From the NCBI GenBank assembly GCA_039030335.1, contig JBCCEJ010000074.1, positions 1-29,337 of the forward strand: a stretch of 29,337 nt of DNA, in the 5' to 3' direction. This DNA comes from JBCCEJ01 sp039030335. Its GTDB lineage: Bacteria > Pseudomonadota > Gammaproteobacteria > HK1. Shown piece after piece: positions 1 to 7,230 of the stretch; within the stretch, counting starts at the first letter, position 1, and each line of letters starts with the position of its first letter. Both the position numbers and the translations under genes were made by a program. Under the pieces are notes generated by a model. The model ran no database searches. It had not been told where the DNA came from and saw only the letters and a list, made by a program, of their open reading frames with translations.

Positions 1-2
1 AC

Positions 3-617
3 CCGACACTGACGTGGGCTGACATCGGGGTGATCGGCTGGTTGGTAGACGGCGCGGCGATCATGAATCAGGTGCCGCTGCAACGCTGCTCCTACGGACC
101 TTATGCACGTGCGATGGTGCGCATCTGCAAAGAGGAGAGTTTTCATCAGCGGCAAGGCTATGATCTGCTGGTCAAACTCTCGCAAGGCACCGATGAGCAG
201 CGTGACATGCTGCAGGACGCGGTCGGGCGCTGGTGGTGGCCGTCGCTCATGATGTTCGGACCGCCGGACGCGGACTCCGTGCACAGCGTTCAGTCGATGC
301 GCTGGAAGATCAAGCAGATGTCGAATGATGAAGGTCGTCAACGCTTCATCGACCAGACCGTGCCGCAGGCCGACGTGCTCGGTGTGACGCTTCCCGACCC
401 CGATCTGAAATGGAATCCTGAGCGGGGGCACTACGACTATGGTGACATCGACTGGGAAGAATTCTATGCGGTACTGAAGGGCAATGGCCCGTGTAACCGT
501 GAGCGCCTGCAGGCGCGCGTCGACGCGCACGAGAACGGCGCATGGGTGCGGGAGGCGGCACTCGCTCATGCGCGCAAACGCGCGGCACGCGATGTGGGGC
601 GCCATCATGAGCAGTGA
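3..617 (+). CDS. paaA: Phenylacetyl-CoA epoxidase subunit A (3' part, truncated by the window edge)
   Basis: PaaA is the catalytic diiron oxygenase subunit of ring 1,2-phenylacetyl-CoA epoxidase, a cytoplasmic complex that opens aerobic phenylacetate degradation by epoxidising the CoA-activated aromatic ring. The frame is open to base 3 and reads PTLTWADIGVIGWLVDG at its start, so the true start lies outside the window; about 205 of roughly 320 residues are present. The EESFH segment (bases about 150-170) matches the second Glu-x-x-His iron-binding motif of this ferritin-like fold. The C-terminal half follows family PaaA closely (ERGHYDYGDIDWEEFY). Its TGA overlaps the start of paaB by 11 bases, which indicates translational coupling in a paaABCDE operon. 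A GTG at 30 lies inside the conserved core and is not the start. Confidence 0.97.
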   Translation, partial: PTLTWADIGVIGWLVDGAAIMNQVPLQRCSYGPYARAMVRICKEESFHQRQGYDLLVKLSQGTDEQRDMLQDAVGRWWWPSLMMFGPPDADSVHSVQSMRWKIKQMSNDEGRQRFIDQTVPQADVLGVTLPDPDLKWNPERGHYDYGDIDWEEFYAVLKGNGPCNRERLQARVDAHENGAWVREAALAHARKRAARDVGRHHEQ

Positions 618-909
618 ACCGGCAGCCACCGACGAATGGCCCCTCTGGGAGGTGTTCATCCGCTCTCAGCATGGGCTCTCGCATCGCCACGTCGGGAGCC
701 TGCATGCGCCCGACGCTGAACTGGCCATGCGCAACGCACGTGATGTGTACACCCGGCGCAATGAAGGCCTGAGTATCTGGGTCGTCAGAGCCGCCGACAT
801 CGTCGCGAGTGCGCCGGAGGACAAGGGGCCGCTATTCGATCCGGCCAATACCAAGGTCTATCGCCACCCGACCTTCTACGACCTGCCCGACGAGGTGAGC
901 GGTCTGTGA
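607..909 (+). CDS. paaB: Phenylacetyl-CoA epoxidase subunit B
   Basis: This is a 100-residue small subunit. PaaB bridges PaaAC heterodimers and is needed for an active epoxidase, but it carries no metal centre. The WPLWEVFIRSQHGLSHRHVGS segment near the N-terminus and the C-terminal pattern PANTKVYRHPTFYDLP are hallmarks of the family, and the length is normal. The ATG at 607 is chosen because it gives the family N-terminus; a longer in-frame extension reaches back to 484 but lies inside paaA. The start overlaps the paaA stop, and the stop codon (907-909) overlaps the GTG of paaC, so the three genes should be translated together at similar levels. Confidence 0.95.
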   Translation: MSSEPAATDEWPLWEVFIRSQHGLSHRHVGSLHAPDAELAMRNARDVYTRRNEGLSIWVVRAADIVASAPEDKGPLFDPANTKVYRHPTFYDLPDEVSGL

Positions 910-1670
910 CTGCGCCGGCAGCTTCGGGAGCTGGGGTACTGACCGACGGCGAGCGGCTCAGCCTCGCGTTGCGCATGGGTGACAGCGCGCTCGTACTGGG
1001 TCACCGGCTGTCGGAACTGAGCGGCCACGCGCCGGTGTTGGAAGAAGAACTCGCGACCGCCAACGTAGCACTCGACCTCGTCGGGCAAGCCGACCTTTGG
1101 CTGCGGCTCGCCGCAACCCTGCTCGACGATGGCCGCGACGCCGATGCGCTCGCCTATCTTCGCGACGGGCCGCAGTTCAGGAACCTGTTGCTGGTCGAAC
1201 AACCGAACGGCGACTATGGACATACGCTGATGCGTCAGTTCCTGTTCGATTGCTGGCACTTCTACTTCCTCGCCGAACTGGAGAGCGGCGCGGATGCAGC
1301 GTGCGCGGAGATCGCTGCAAAGGGCGCGAAAGAAGTGCGCTACCACCTTGAACGCAGCAGCGACTGGGTTATCCGGCTTGGCGATGGCACCGATGAGAGC
1401 CGCGTGCGCATGCTGACAGCCGTGGAGCGTCTGTGGCCGTACACCGCAGAGATGTTCGACCTGAGTGCGATGTTCCCCGCGGCAGCTGAACGCGTGTCCC
1501 AGAACTGGCGCGCGTCCGTTGCCGCGGTGTTCGCCGAGGCGACTCTGGACGTTCCTGAAGCCGGTTGGGCCCAGCGCGGCGGGCTCGATGGCCGACACAC
1601 CGAACATCTCGGCCGCATGCTCGCGGAGATGCAGTTCTTGCAGCGCGCGTATCCCGGTGCACAGTGGTGA
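906..1670 (+). CDS. paaC: Phenylacetyl-CoA epoxidase subunit C
   Basis: PaaC (254 residues) is the structural partner of PaaA, a ferritin-like four-helix protein that lost the diiron site and stabilises the catalytic subunit. Family features seen include LALRMGDSALVLGHRLSEL near the start, LEEELATANVALDLVGQA, and the conserved block around RYHLERSSDWVIRLGDGT at about residues 145-160. The C-terminal GRHTEHLGRMLAEMQ is also typical. The GTG start at 906 overlaps the paaB TGA in a GTGA arrangement. The length equals the usual 250 residues, with no sign of a frameshift. Confidence 0.95.
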   Translation: MTAPAASGAGVLTDGERLSLALRMGDSALVLGHRLSELSGHAPVLEEELATANVALDLVGQADLWLRLAATLLDDGRDADALAYLRDGPQFRNLLLVEQPNGDYGHTLMRQFLFDCWHFYFLAELESGADAACAEIAAKGAKEVRYHLERSSDWVIRLGDGTDESRVRMLTAVERLWPYTAEMFDLSAMFPAAAERVSQNWRASVAAVFAEATLDVPEAGWAQRGGLDGRHTEHLGRMLAEMQFLQRAYPGAQW

Positions 1671-1674
1671 GGCC

Positions 1675-2184
1675 GTGAGTACGCAAGGCCATGTCCCCGT
1701 GTCCGCTGACGCTGTCCGCGTGTGGCTGGAAGATGTCATGGATCCGGAGATCCCGGTTCTGAACGTCAATGAGCTGGGCGTCGTACGCGATATCGTGTGG
1801 TCGGAAGGTCGCCTGCGTGTCGACGTCACGCCGACCTATTCCGGTTGCCCTGCCGCGCGCGTCATCGAAGCGGCGATCGAAGCACGTATACGCGAGGGCG
1901 GCATCGATGAGGTGGAAGTGCGCCGCGTGCTGACACCGCCCTGGAGCAGTACCTGGATGCGGCCTGAAGCGCGCGAAAAGCTGCGTGCCTACCGCATCGT
2001 TCCTCCCGAGCCGGATCGCGCTGGTGGTACTTTCCCGTGGTCGCGGCCGGCACCGCGGATCGAGTGCCCTGCATGCGGCGCGCCCGAACCCGAGCGCGTG
2101 AGTGAATTCGGCTCCACACCTTGCAAGGCCCAGTACCGCTGCACGCGGTGCCTCGAGCCGTTCGAATACTTCAAGTGCATTTGA
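1675..2184 (+). CDS. paaD: PaaD, iron-sulfur maturation factor of phenylacetyl-CoA epoxidase
   Basis: This 169-residue protein has two parts. The N-terminal part is a MIP18/DUF59-type domain with DPEIPVLNVNELGVVRDI at about residues 22-40 and a conserved YSGCPAA motif whose Cys is characteristic of iron-sulfur assembly proteins. The C-terminal part carries four cysteines in a CPACG and CTRC arrangement, probably a zinc- or iron-binding ribbon. PaaD is thought to help deliver the [2Fe-2S] cluster to PaaE and is required in vivo. The GTG at 1675 lies four bases after the paaC stop. A longer in-frame extension reaches to 1465 but is buried in paaC and is not family-like. Confidence 0.94.
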   Translation: MSTQGHVPVSADAVRVWLEDVMDPEIPVLNVNELGVVRDIVWSEGRLRVDVTPTYSGCPAARVIEAAIEARIREGGIDEVEVRRVLTPPWSSTWMRPEAREKLRAYRIVPPEPDRAGGTFPWSRPAPRIECPACGAPEPERVSEFGSTPCKAQYRCTRCLEPFEYFKCI

Positions 2185-2218
2185 GCACGGTGTTACACCG
2201 CGCCAAAGGTGGGATCGC

Positions 2219-3304
2219 ATGAGCCGTTTCGTCCCGATGACCGTTACCGCCATCGACCGCACCTCCAGAGATGCCGTGGTGCTGTCGCTGGCGGCGTCGG
2301 ATTTGTCCCCGAACTGGTCTTTCCGAGCTGGTCAGTATCTGACTTTCAGGCAGACTTTCGACGGCGAGGAGATCCGTCGCTCGTACTCCATATGCGCGCC
2401 CGAATCGGCCGCGCAGCTCCGGGTTGGTGTCAAACGTGTCGACGGCGGCGCGTTCTCGACCTTCGCCAACGAACGACTGGCCGTTGGTGACACGCTGGAG
2501 GCGATGCCGCCCGAAGGGCGCTTTGGGGATCTGCCGGCCGGTGTCGGCGGGACACATATGCTCGGCGTTGCGGCAGGGAGCGGCATAACGCCCGTACTCA
2601 GTATCTTGAGCACGCACCTCGAAGCGGCGTTCGAGCATCGGTTCACGCTCATCTACGGCAACCGCTCGTCATCCTCGATCATGTTTCGCGAAGAGCTCGA
2701 GGATCTCAAGAACCGTTATCTGGGGCGTCTGAACCTCGTGCATGTTCTGTCCCGGGAACGCCAGGAGATCGAGCTGTTCAATGGTCGCCTCGACGCCTCC
2801 AAGTGCGCCTCGCTGTTCGAATCCTGGGTGGACTTGAGGAGCGTTGCCGCCGCATTTGTCTGTGGTCCTGAAGCAATGATGCAAGTGGTCCGCGAAGCGC
2901 TGTTGGCACGTGGGCTTGCCGCAGCACAGATCAGGCTGGAGATGTTCGCGCCAGATGGCGCGGCGAGCCGCGCGCGTGCGACGGAGCGACAACGCCGCGA
3001 GGCGCAGCCGGCGACACGCGAGCGTACCGCCGAAGTGCATATCGACGGGCGCGTACTGGAGTTTCCAGTGGCAGCGGGCACCGAGACTTTGTTGGATGCG
3101 GGACTCCGTGCCGGGGTCGAACTGCCGTACTCATGCAAAGGCGGCGTATGTTCCACATGTATGGCGCGAGTCGTGGAAGGCGAGGTCGAGATGGACGCCA
3201 ACTTTGCTCTCGAAGACTACGAACTGGCGCGCGGCTATGTGCTGTGCTGCCAGAGCTACCCGTTGAGCGAACGCGTCGTCGTCGAGTACGCCCACGCGTT
3301 GTAG
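2219..3304 (+). CDS. paaE: Phenylacetyl-CoA epoxidase reductase subunit E
   Basis: PaaE (361 residues) passes electrons from NADPH through FAD and a [2Fe-2S] cluster to the PaaA diiron site. Domains in order: an FAD-binding barrel with the RSYS motif at residues 54-57; an NAD(P)-binding domain with GSGITP at 120-125; and a C-terminal plant-type ferredoxin domain with Cys306, Cys311, Cys314 and probably Cys344 in a CX4CX2CX29C pattern. The ATG at 2219 follows an AAAGGTGGG purine stretch and gives the family N-terminus; an upstream in-frame extension to 2102 overlaps paaD and is rejected. It is the last paa gene here. No ring-opening or beta-oxidation paa gene follows, so the rest of the pathway must be encoded upstream or elsewhere. 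Confidence 0.96.
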   Translation: MSRFVPMTVTAIDRTSRDAVVLSLAASDLSPNWSFRAGQYLTFRQTFDGEEIRRSYSICAPESAAQLRVGVKRVDGGAFSTFANERLAVGDTLEAMPPEGRFGDLPAGVGGTHMLGVAAGSGITPVLSILSTHLEAAFEHRFTLIYGNRSSSSIMFREELEDLKNRYLGRLNLVHVLSRERQEIELFNGRLDASKCASLFESWVDLRSVAAAFVCGPEAMMQVVREALLARGLAAAQIRLEMFAPDGAASRARATERQRREAQPATRERTAEVHIDGRVLEFPVAAGTETLLDAGLRAGVELPYSCKGGVCSTCMARVVEGEVEMDANFALEDYELARGYVLCCQSYPLSERVVVEYAHAL

Positions 3305-3344
3305 CCGCGCCTCCGGAGCGAAAGGGGAAGACACCCGGTTCGCT

Positions 3345-4535
3345 TCAGAGCTGTTCTGACAATAGCGTGTCCGGGTCTTCCACTTCGGCGTCCGATCGCC
3401 GGATCGTACCTGCGCGTCGGAATTCTTCGGCGAGCCTGCCGGCTTCCTGGCGCTGCTCATCATCCAGGGTCGGTGAGACCCGCGAGATGTACTCCACCGC
3501 GCGTTCTTCGCCAAGTTCGGCCGCGAGCAGCCACCAGGCCATCGCTTTCACCGGGTCGGCGCTGACACCGAATCCGTTCCCATACAGCGCACCGAGGTTC
3601 ACCATCGCGGGTGCATAGCGTTGTGCGGCGGCACGTTCATAGTAGTGCCGGGCGGTTGTCGGACTTGCAATGGGCTCAGGGGCATGCGCCAGCAGGAAGG
3701 CGACGTTGTACTGAGCTCGCGCATGGCCTTGCTCGGCCGCCGCCCGGAGCAGGCGAATCGCTTTGACCAGATCCGGCTTGGTGCCTTCCCCTCTGCGTAC
3801 CATCTGACCGAGATTGTACTGGGCTTTGGCGTGGCCCTGGCGCGCCGCCCGTTCCAGCAGTTCCAGGGCGCGCGGCAGGTTCTGTTCGACATCGGTTCCG
3901 TTGCGCAGCAGTGTTCCGAGACTGAACTGGGCATTCGCATCGCCATTCAACGCGCCGGCCTGCAGTAACTCGAGGGCTGCCTCGACGTCGCGAGGTACGC
4001 CTCTGCCACGATAGAGCAGCAGGGCCAGATTATGGCGTGCGGTACCGTGTCCTGATTCCGCCGCGCGTTGATACCAGGTCACGGCGCTGGCCGGGTCGGG
4101 CACCATGCCGAGGCCGTTGGCGGCCATGTAACCGAGCGAAAACTGCGCACCGGAATCCTCCTGCGCGGCCGCTCTGCGCAGCCAGATACGCGCCTCGTCG
4201 TAGTCGCGTGGAACACCGCGTCCCTGGATGTAGAAGGAGCCGAGACGGTACTGCGCCGACGCGTCGCCCGCGCGGGCGGCCCGGAACAGCCAGAACGCTG
4301 CCTGCTCATCATCGCGAGGCACGCCGAGGCCTTCGGCATACAGACCGGCCAGATAGTACTGGCTGGCGGTGTCGCCGGTGGCGGCGCTGTGACTGAATTC
4401 GACGAACGCGCGCGCGAAGTCGCGCGCGTGGAACGCCGCCATGCCCTCGGCCAGATCTGCGCGCGCCGACGTAGCTGCGCCGAGGGCGATGGCGATCGCA
4501 ATGCCGGCTGCTGCGTGGCGGAAGGTTGTGAGCAA
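3345..4535 (-). CDS. Exported Sel1-repeat (TPR-like) protein, eight repeats
   Basis: This is a 396-residue protein with an N-terminal signal peptide (hydrophobic stretch followed by ATSARA, about residues 1-26) and eight Sel1-like repeats of about 36 residues, each of the form AxAQYxLGxxYxxGxGVPRD...A..WxxRAAxxG. Sel1 repeats form helical solenoids that bind partner proteins; periplasmic members often act in envelope assembly or as adaptors. The exact role is unknown. The TTG start at 4535 is supported by an AAGGTG ribosome site seven bases upstream. The last 45 residues are acidic and non-repetitive. The gene converges on paaE and diverges from the MlaC-like gene, so it is not part of the paa operon. 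Confidence 0.9.
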   Translation of the reverse strand: MLTTFRHAAAGIAIAIALGAATSARADLAEGMAAFHARDFARAFVEFSHSAATGDTASQYYLAGLYAEGLGVPRDDEQAAFWLFRAARAGDASAQYRLGSFYIQGRGVPRDYDEARIWLRRAAAQEDSGAQFSLGYMAANGLGMVPDPASAVTWYQRAAESGHGTARHNLALLLYRGRGVPRDVEAALELLQAGALNGDANAQFSLGTLLRNGTDVEQNLPRALELLERAARQGHAKAQYNLGQMVRRGEGTKPDLVKAIRLLRAAAEQGHARAQYNVAFLLAHAPEPIASPTTARHYYERAAAQRYAPAMVNLGALYGNGFGVSADPVKAMAWWLLAAELGEERAVEYISRVSPTLDDEQRQEAGRLAEEFRRAGTIRRSDAEVEDPDTLLSEQL

Positions 4536-4759
4536 AGCGTTGGCACCTTAACAAGTGCGTGGCGGGTTGTGCTCCATTTTGCCATCGTCGGCGCGCGGTT
4601 TGGACCGGGCGAAGGACCGGATTGGCGCGCGCCGACGCGCGTCGACCGGTACGCGGCTGCGGGCCGGCCTTGCTGGTCGGTCCCACGGGTGTCCGCGAAC
4701 TTGTGACATGGGTCTGGTTTTGCGCGATGCCCCGTGGCGCGCTGCTTGTAGCGCTCTCG

Positions 4760-4789
4760 CGTAACGCTTAGTCTTTGAGCGTCGTTACG
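4760..4789. promoter_or_regulatory. 7-bp inverted repeat upstream of the MlaC-like gene
   Basis: CGTAACG at 4760-4766 is repeated in inverse as CGTTACG at 4783-4789 with a 16-base spacer. It lies 22-51 bases before the preferred start of the MlaC-like gene, in the 275-bp region between two divergent genes. It may be an operator or a leader hairpin. No clear -35/-10 pair was recognised next to it. Chance occurrence is possible for a repeat of this size. Confidence 0.3.
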
Positions 4790-4810
4790 TACGAGTTTTC
4801 GGATCTCACG

Positions 4811-5473
4811 ATGCCTTCAGGTGACAACGCGAGCAGCGCGGGCCGGCCTTCGATCTGGCGGACGACCAGCCTGACTTTTCTTCTCGCATGCTTGTTCGCG
4901 TGTACGACAGTCGAGGTATCTGCGCGCCCCACTGCAGATGGTGCGAAAGCCTTCATGACTGGCCTGGTCGCGGAGGCCGGAGCGGCGCTCACAGCGTCCG
5001 GCCAGACCCTGGAGCAGCGCGAGGAGAAGTTTCGCGACCTTCTGCGCGAGGGCTTCGATATGCCGTTTATCGCAAAGGTTTCGCTCGGCAAGCAGTGGCG
5101 TAAAGTCGAGCCGGCCGAGCGCGAGACCTACGTCGCTCTGTTTAGCGAGTTCGTGTTGAAAACATACGCGCCGCGCCTTGGAAAGTTCGACCCCGAACTC
5201 TTTCATGTCGACGATGCGACACCCAAGGGCAAGCGGGATATGCTGGTGGCATCGCGGATTGCTCAGCCGGGCGGTGGAGACGTCAAAGCGGGGTGGCGCA
5301 TCCGCCTGGTCAACGGGCAGCACAAGATCGTAGATATCGTCGTCGAAGGTATCAGTATGGCGCTCAACCAGCGTCGGGAGTTTTCGGCGGTGATCAAGAA
5401 AGACGGTGTGGCGGGACTGATGGAACTGCTACGGGCCCGTACGCAGAGCCTTTCGGTCCAGGCGCCGTCGTGA
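4811..5473 (+). CDS. MlaC/Ttg2D-type phospholipid-binding protein
   Basis: MlaC-family proteins carry phospholipids across the periplasm between outer and inner membrane Mla complexes. From the ATG at 4811 the protein has 220 residues: a signal segment (TSLTFLLACLFAC, with LLAC or LFAC as a possible lipobox) and then the Ttg2 domain. Family features include the EKFRDLLREGFDMPFIAKVSLGKQW pattern near residues 65-90, then RETYVALFSEFVLKTYA and a C-terminal VNGQHKIVDIVVEGISMA block. A TTG at 4775 would add 12 residues, but the ATG places the signal peptide normally. No mlaFEDB genes are adjacent, so this is an orphan copy; a Sel1-repeat gene follows after 57 bases, probably co-transcribed. Confidence 0.86.
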   Translation: MPSGDNASSAGRPSIWRTTSLTFLLACLFACTTVEVSARPTADGAKAFMTGLVAEAGAALTASGQTLEQREEKFRDLLREGFDMPFIAKVSLGKQWRKVEPAERETYVALFSEFVLKTYAPRLGKFDPELFHVDDATPKGKRDMLVASRIAQPGGGDVKAGWRIRLVNGQHKIVDIVVEGISMALNQRREFSAVIKKDGVAGLMELLRARTQSLSVQAPS

Positions 5474-5530
5474 CGCGCCGGTATTCGAACGGAATTTGTG
5501 CGCAGACCTGATCGCGAGGGTATGCCAACC

Positions 5531-6358
5531 ATGAACATCAAGCGCTTTGTTGCTGGTTTTTTCGTGGTGATCGGTGTCACAGGCCCGATGACCGCTGCAG
5601 CCGCCAACGACGACGGTACGTTTGCGCGGGGCTACGCGGCGTTTCAGGCGGGGCGTTTTGACGATGCCATGAAGCTCTGGGAACCGCTCGCCGAGGCAGG
5701 GGACGCGCGGGCTCAGTTCAATCTTGGCGTCATGCACGCCGAAGGTCGCGGTACCGGACATTCCGGACGCAATATGCGTAAGGCCGCCGGCTGGTGGCGG
5801 CGCGCTGGTGCCCAGGGTCACACGCGCGCGCTGCACAATCTCGCGCTCGCGCACATCGGCGGGGTCATCGGTGGCCAGGACTACGCTCAGGCTGTGAACT
5901 ACCTGGAGCAAGCTGCCAAGGGCGGCTTTGCGAATTCACAGTACACGCTCGGCAAGATGTACCACTACGGGCTGGGTGTCGTACGCAATTATTCGGAGAG
6001 TGCGCGTTATTTCGAGATGGCCGCCGAGCAGGGGTTCATCAAGGCCGCCTACAACCTGGGCAAGGCTTATCGCGACGGACACGGCGTCGGAGTAGATCAC
6101 GGCGCTTCGGTGAAATGGTTCCGGGTCGCTGCTGAAGGCGGTTACGCGAAAGCCCAGCGTCACCTCGCCCGGCGACTCGCGCGCGGGCAAGGCACCGAGG
6201 CGAATCCCGAAGAAGCGCTCATGTGGGCGATCCTGGCCGCCGACCATGGTCTGGCTAAGGCGGTTGACCTGGCACGTAATCTCAGAGCTGCACTCAGCAC
6301 TGATGCCGTGTCGCGCGCTGAGGCAGCCGCGCGCGCGTTCGAGCCGCGAACGCGCTGA
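5531..6358 (+). CDS. Exported Sel1-repeat protein, five repeats
   Basis: This is a 275-residue protein with a signal peptide (KRFVAGFFVVIGVTGPMTAAAA) and five Sel1-like repeats from about residue 58 to 235, such as ANSQYTLGKMYHYGLGV and IKAAYNLGKAYRDGHGV. It probably forms a periplasmic helical scaffold. The ATG at 5531 is chosen because GAGGG at 5516-5520 sits ten bases upstream; an ATG at 5522 would be only one base from that site. It follows the MlaC-like gene by 57 bases on the same strand, so a joint envelope role is plausible but unproven. It is related to the minus-strand Sel1 protein at 3345-4535 but is not a simple duplicate, since repeat number and tail differ. Confidence 0.88.
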   Translation: MNIKRFVAGFFVVIGVTGPMTAAAANDDGTFARGYAAFQAGRFDDAMKLWEPLAEAGDARAQFNLGVMHAEGRGTGHSGRNMRKAAGWWRRAGAQGHTRALHNLALAHIGGVIGGQDYAQAVNYLEQAAKGGFANSQYTLGKMYHYGLGVVRNYSESARYFEMAAEQGFIKAAYNLGKAYRDGHGVGVDHGASVKWFRVAAEGGYAKAQRHLARRLARGQGTEANPEEALMWAILAADHGLAKAVDLARNLRAALSTDAVSRAEAAARAFEPRTR

Positions 6359-6392
6359 ACGGCACACCCTGAGGTCGACGCATGCCCGGGCG

Positions 6393-6578
6393 CTAGTGGT
6401 GGCTCTCGTAGCGCAGCGCCGCCAGCTTTTCCCGTTTCGCCTTGACCATTTGCTTCAGATACGAAACGGTGTGTTTGCCCTGTCGGTCCTTCGGATCGCC
6501 GATCTTGTCGATGCGGGCGATCAAGGCTTGAATTTCGTCCAGGAGCGTGCGCTCAGACCACTGTTGATTCATGTACAT
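6393..6578 (-). CDS. Small conserved-looking protein, 61 residues
   Basis: No family was recognised. The protein is highly charged and predicted helical, with LLDEIQALIARIDKIGD then a basic C-terminal segment (QMVKAKREKLAALR), as in small coiled-coil or nucleic-acid-associated proteins. The ATG at 6578 is strongly supported by a GGAGG ribosome site eight bases upstream (6587-6591). The frame stays open to 6728, but the extra 50 residues read across an AT-rich palindromic regulatory region and look non-coding. The gene diverges from the WYL-like/PilZ pair and shares their regulatory region. The strong ribosome site suggests it is really expressed. Confidence 0.7.
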   Translation of the reverse strand: MYMNQQWSERTLLDEIQALIARIDKIGDPKDRQGKHTVSYLKQMVKAKREKLAALRYESHH

Positions 6579-6694
6579 CGCTGTAACCTCCGATGGGTCC
6601 TTTCCGTCGCTGACCCCGAACAGGTTGCGTCGGGGAATTCCATTGATTCTTCCTGAAATATGACATGCGAGATTCATGCCAGTTCTATCAAAGC

Positions 6695-6719
6695 ATGCAA
6701 ATTGTGATGGAATTTGCAT
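6695..6719. promoter_or_regulatory. Perfect 9-7-9 AT-rich palindrome
   Basis: ATGCAAATT (6695-6703) and AATTTGCAT (6711-6719) are perfect inverted repeats separated by seven bases. The length and symmetry fit the operator of a dimeric helix-turn-helix regulator. On the plus strand the right arm runs into six Ts (6719-6724), so a weak terminator hairpin is the other reading, but the stem is AT-rich and no plus-strand gene ends nearby. It lies 117 bases upstream of the small minus-strand gene and 95 bases upstream of the WYL-like gene. Confidence 0.55.
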
Positions 6720-6731
6720 TTTTTCCATTAA

Positions 6732-6793
6732 GTGTCGTCAAATGTATCGACACACTGACGAAAAACTGTCGCCATGTGACGACGATTCGTCAC
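6732..6793. promoter_or_regulatory. Cluster of four TGACGA/TCGTCA boxes phased at 21 bp
   Basis: TCGTCA at 6735-6740, TGACGA at 6756-6761 and TGACGA at 6777-6782 begin exactly 21 bases apart, that is, two helical turns. A fourth box, TCGTCA at 6787-6792, makes GTGACGA-CGAT-TCGTCAC (6776-6793), a 7-bp palindrome with a four-base spacer. A further inverted repeat, GTGTCG (6732-6737) and CGACAC (6748-6753), overlaps the first box. Boxes on one helical face suggest cooperative binding of a regulator. The cluster ends 20 bases before the TTG start of the WYL-like gene, so binding would probably cover its promoter or leader. Confidence 0.55.
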
Positions 6794-6813
6794 TGTGAAG
6801 TCGGAGTGGGGAT

Positions 6814-7230
6814 TTGAACGGACTGCTGACGGGGCTGTTGGCTGCCATCATCGCGCTGGCCGTCGCAGTGTTCATATGGCGCAAGCGGCGGTCGGCCGGT
6901 ATGGAAGATTCATCATACGGCCGCTGGAAGGCTGAGCAGAGAGTCACGTGGTCGGGCCGTCCGGTCACCGTCATCTTCGACTACGCGGCCTATCTGCAGG
7001 AGCCCGCACGGCGTAAAGTCAACGTGCACACCGTTCAGGTGAGCGCGATGGGCGAGCAAAGCGTGCTCGGCTTCTGCCACGACGGCCAGGAAGATCGCAT
7101 CTTCAAGCTGTCCGGCATCCGCGGCGCAGTGCTCGTCGACCGCAGCAAGGAAGAGTTGGACGTGGATCAGTGGCTGGCCCGGCTGGTCGCTAACGATACG
7201 TTTCTGCCGGACCTGGAGGCCGAATCATGA
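6814..7230 (+). CDS. Membrane-anchored WYL-like domain protein
   Basis: This is a 138-residue protein with one N-terminal membrane span (residues about 3-21, LLTGLLAAIIALAVAVFIW) followed by a basic WRKRR stop-transfer, so the rest should face the cytoplasm. The body has a beta-rich pattern (VTVIFDY, KVNVHTV, then GFCHDGQEDRIFKLSGIRGAV) that resembles WYL domains, which bind ligands or nucleic acids in transcription factors; the resemblance is moderate and was judged by eye. There is no helix-turn-helix. The TTG start has GGAG (6803-6806) seven bases upstream. Its stop overlaps the ATG of the PilZ gene, implying coupled production and perhaps a joint signalling role. Confidence 0.75.
   Translation: MNGLLTGLLAAIIALAVAVFIWRKRRSAGMEDSSYGRWKAEQRVTWSGRPVTVIFDYAAYLQEPARRKVNVHTVQVSAMGEQSVLGFCHDGQEDRIFKLSGIRGAVLVDRSKEELDVDQWLARLVANDTFLPDLEAES

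Noticed and set aside
876..1829. Long minus-strand open frame opposite paaC/paaD (317 residues)
   Set aside because: It is a shadow of the well-supported paa genes; its translation is Arg/His/Ala-rich without domain motifs, as expected of GC-rich antisense frames.
3317..3344. Inverted AGCGAA (3317-3322) / TTCGCT (3339-3344) between paaE and the Sel1 gene
   Set aside because: The position suits a convergent terminator, but the stem is short and the U-tract is lacking on both strands.
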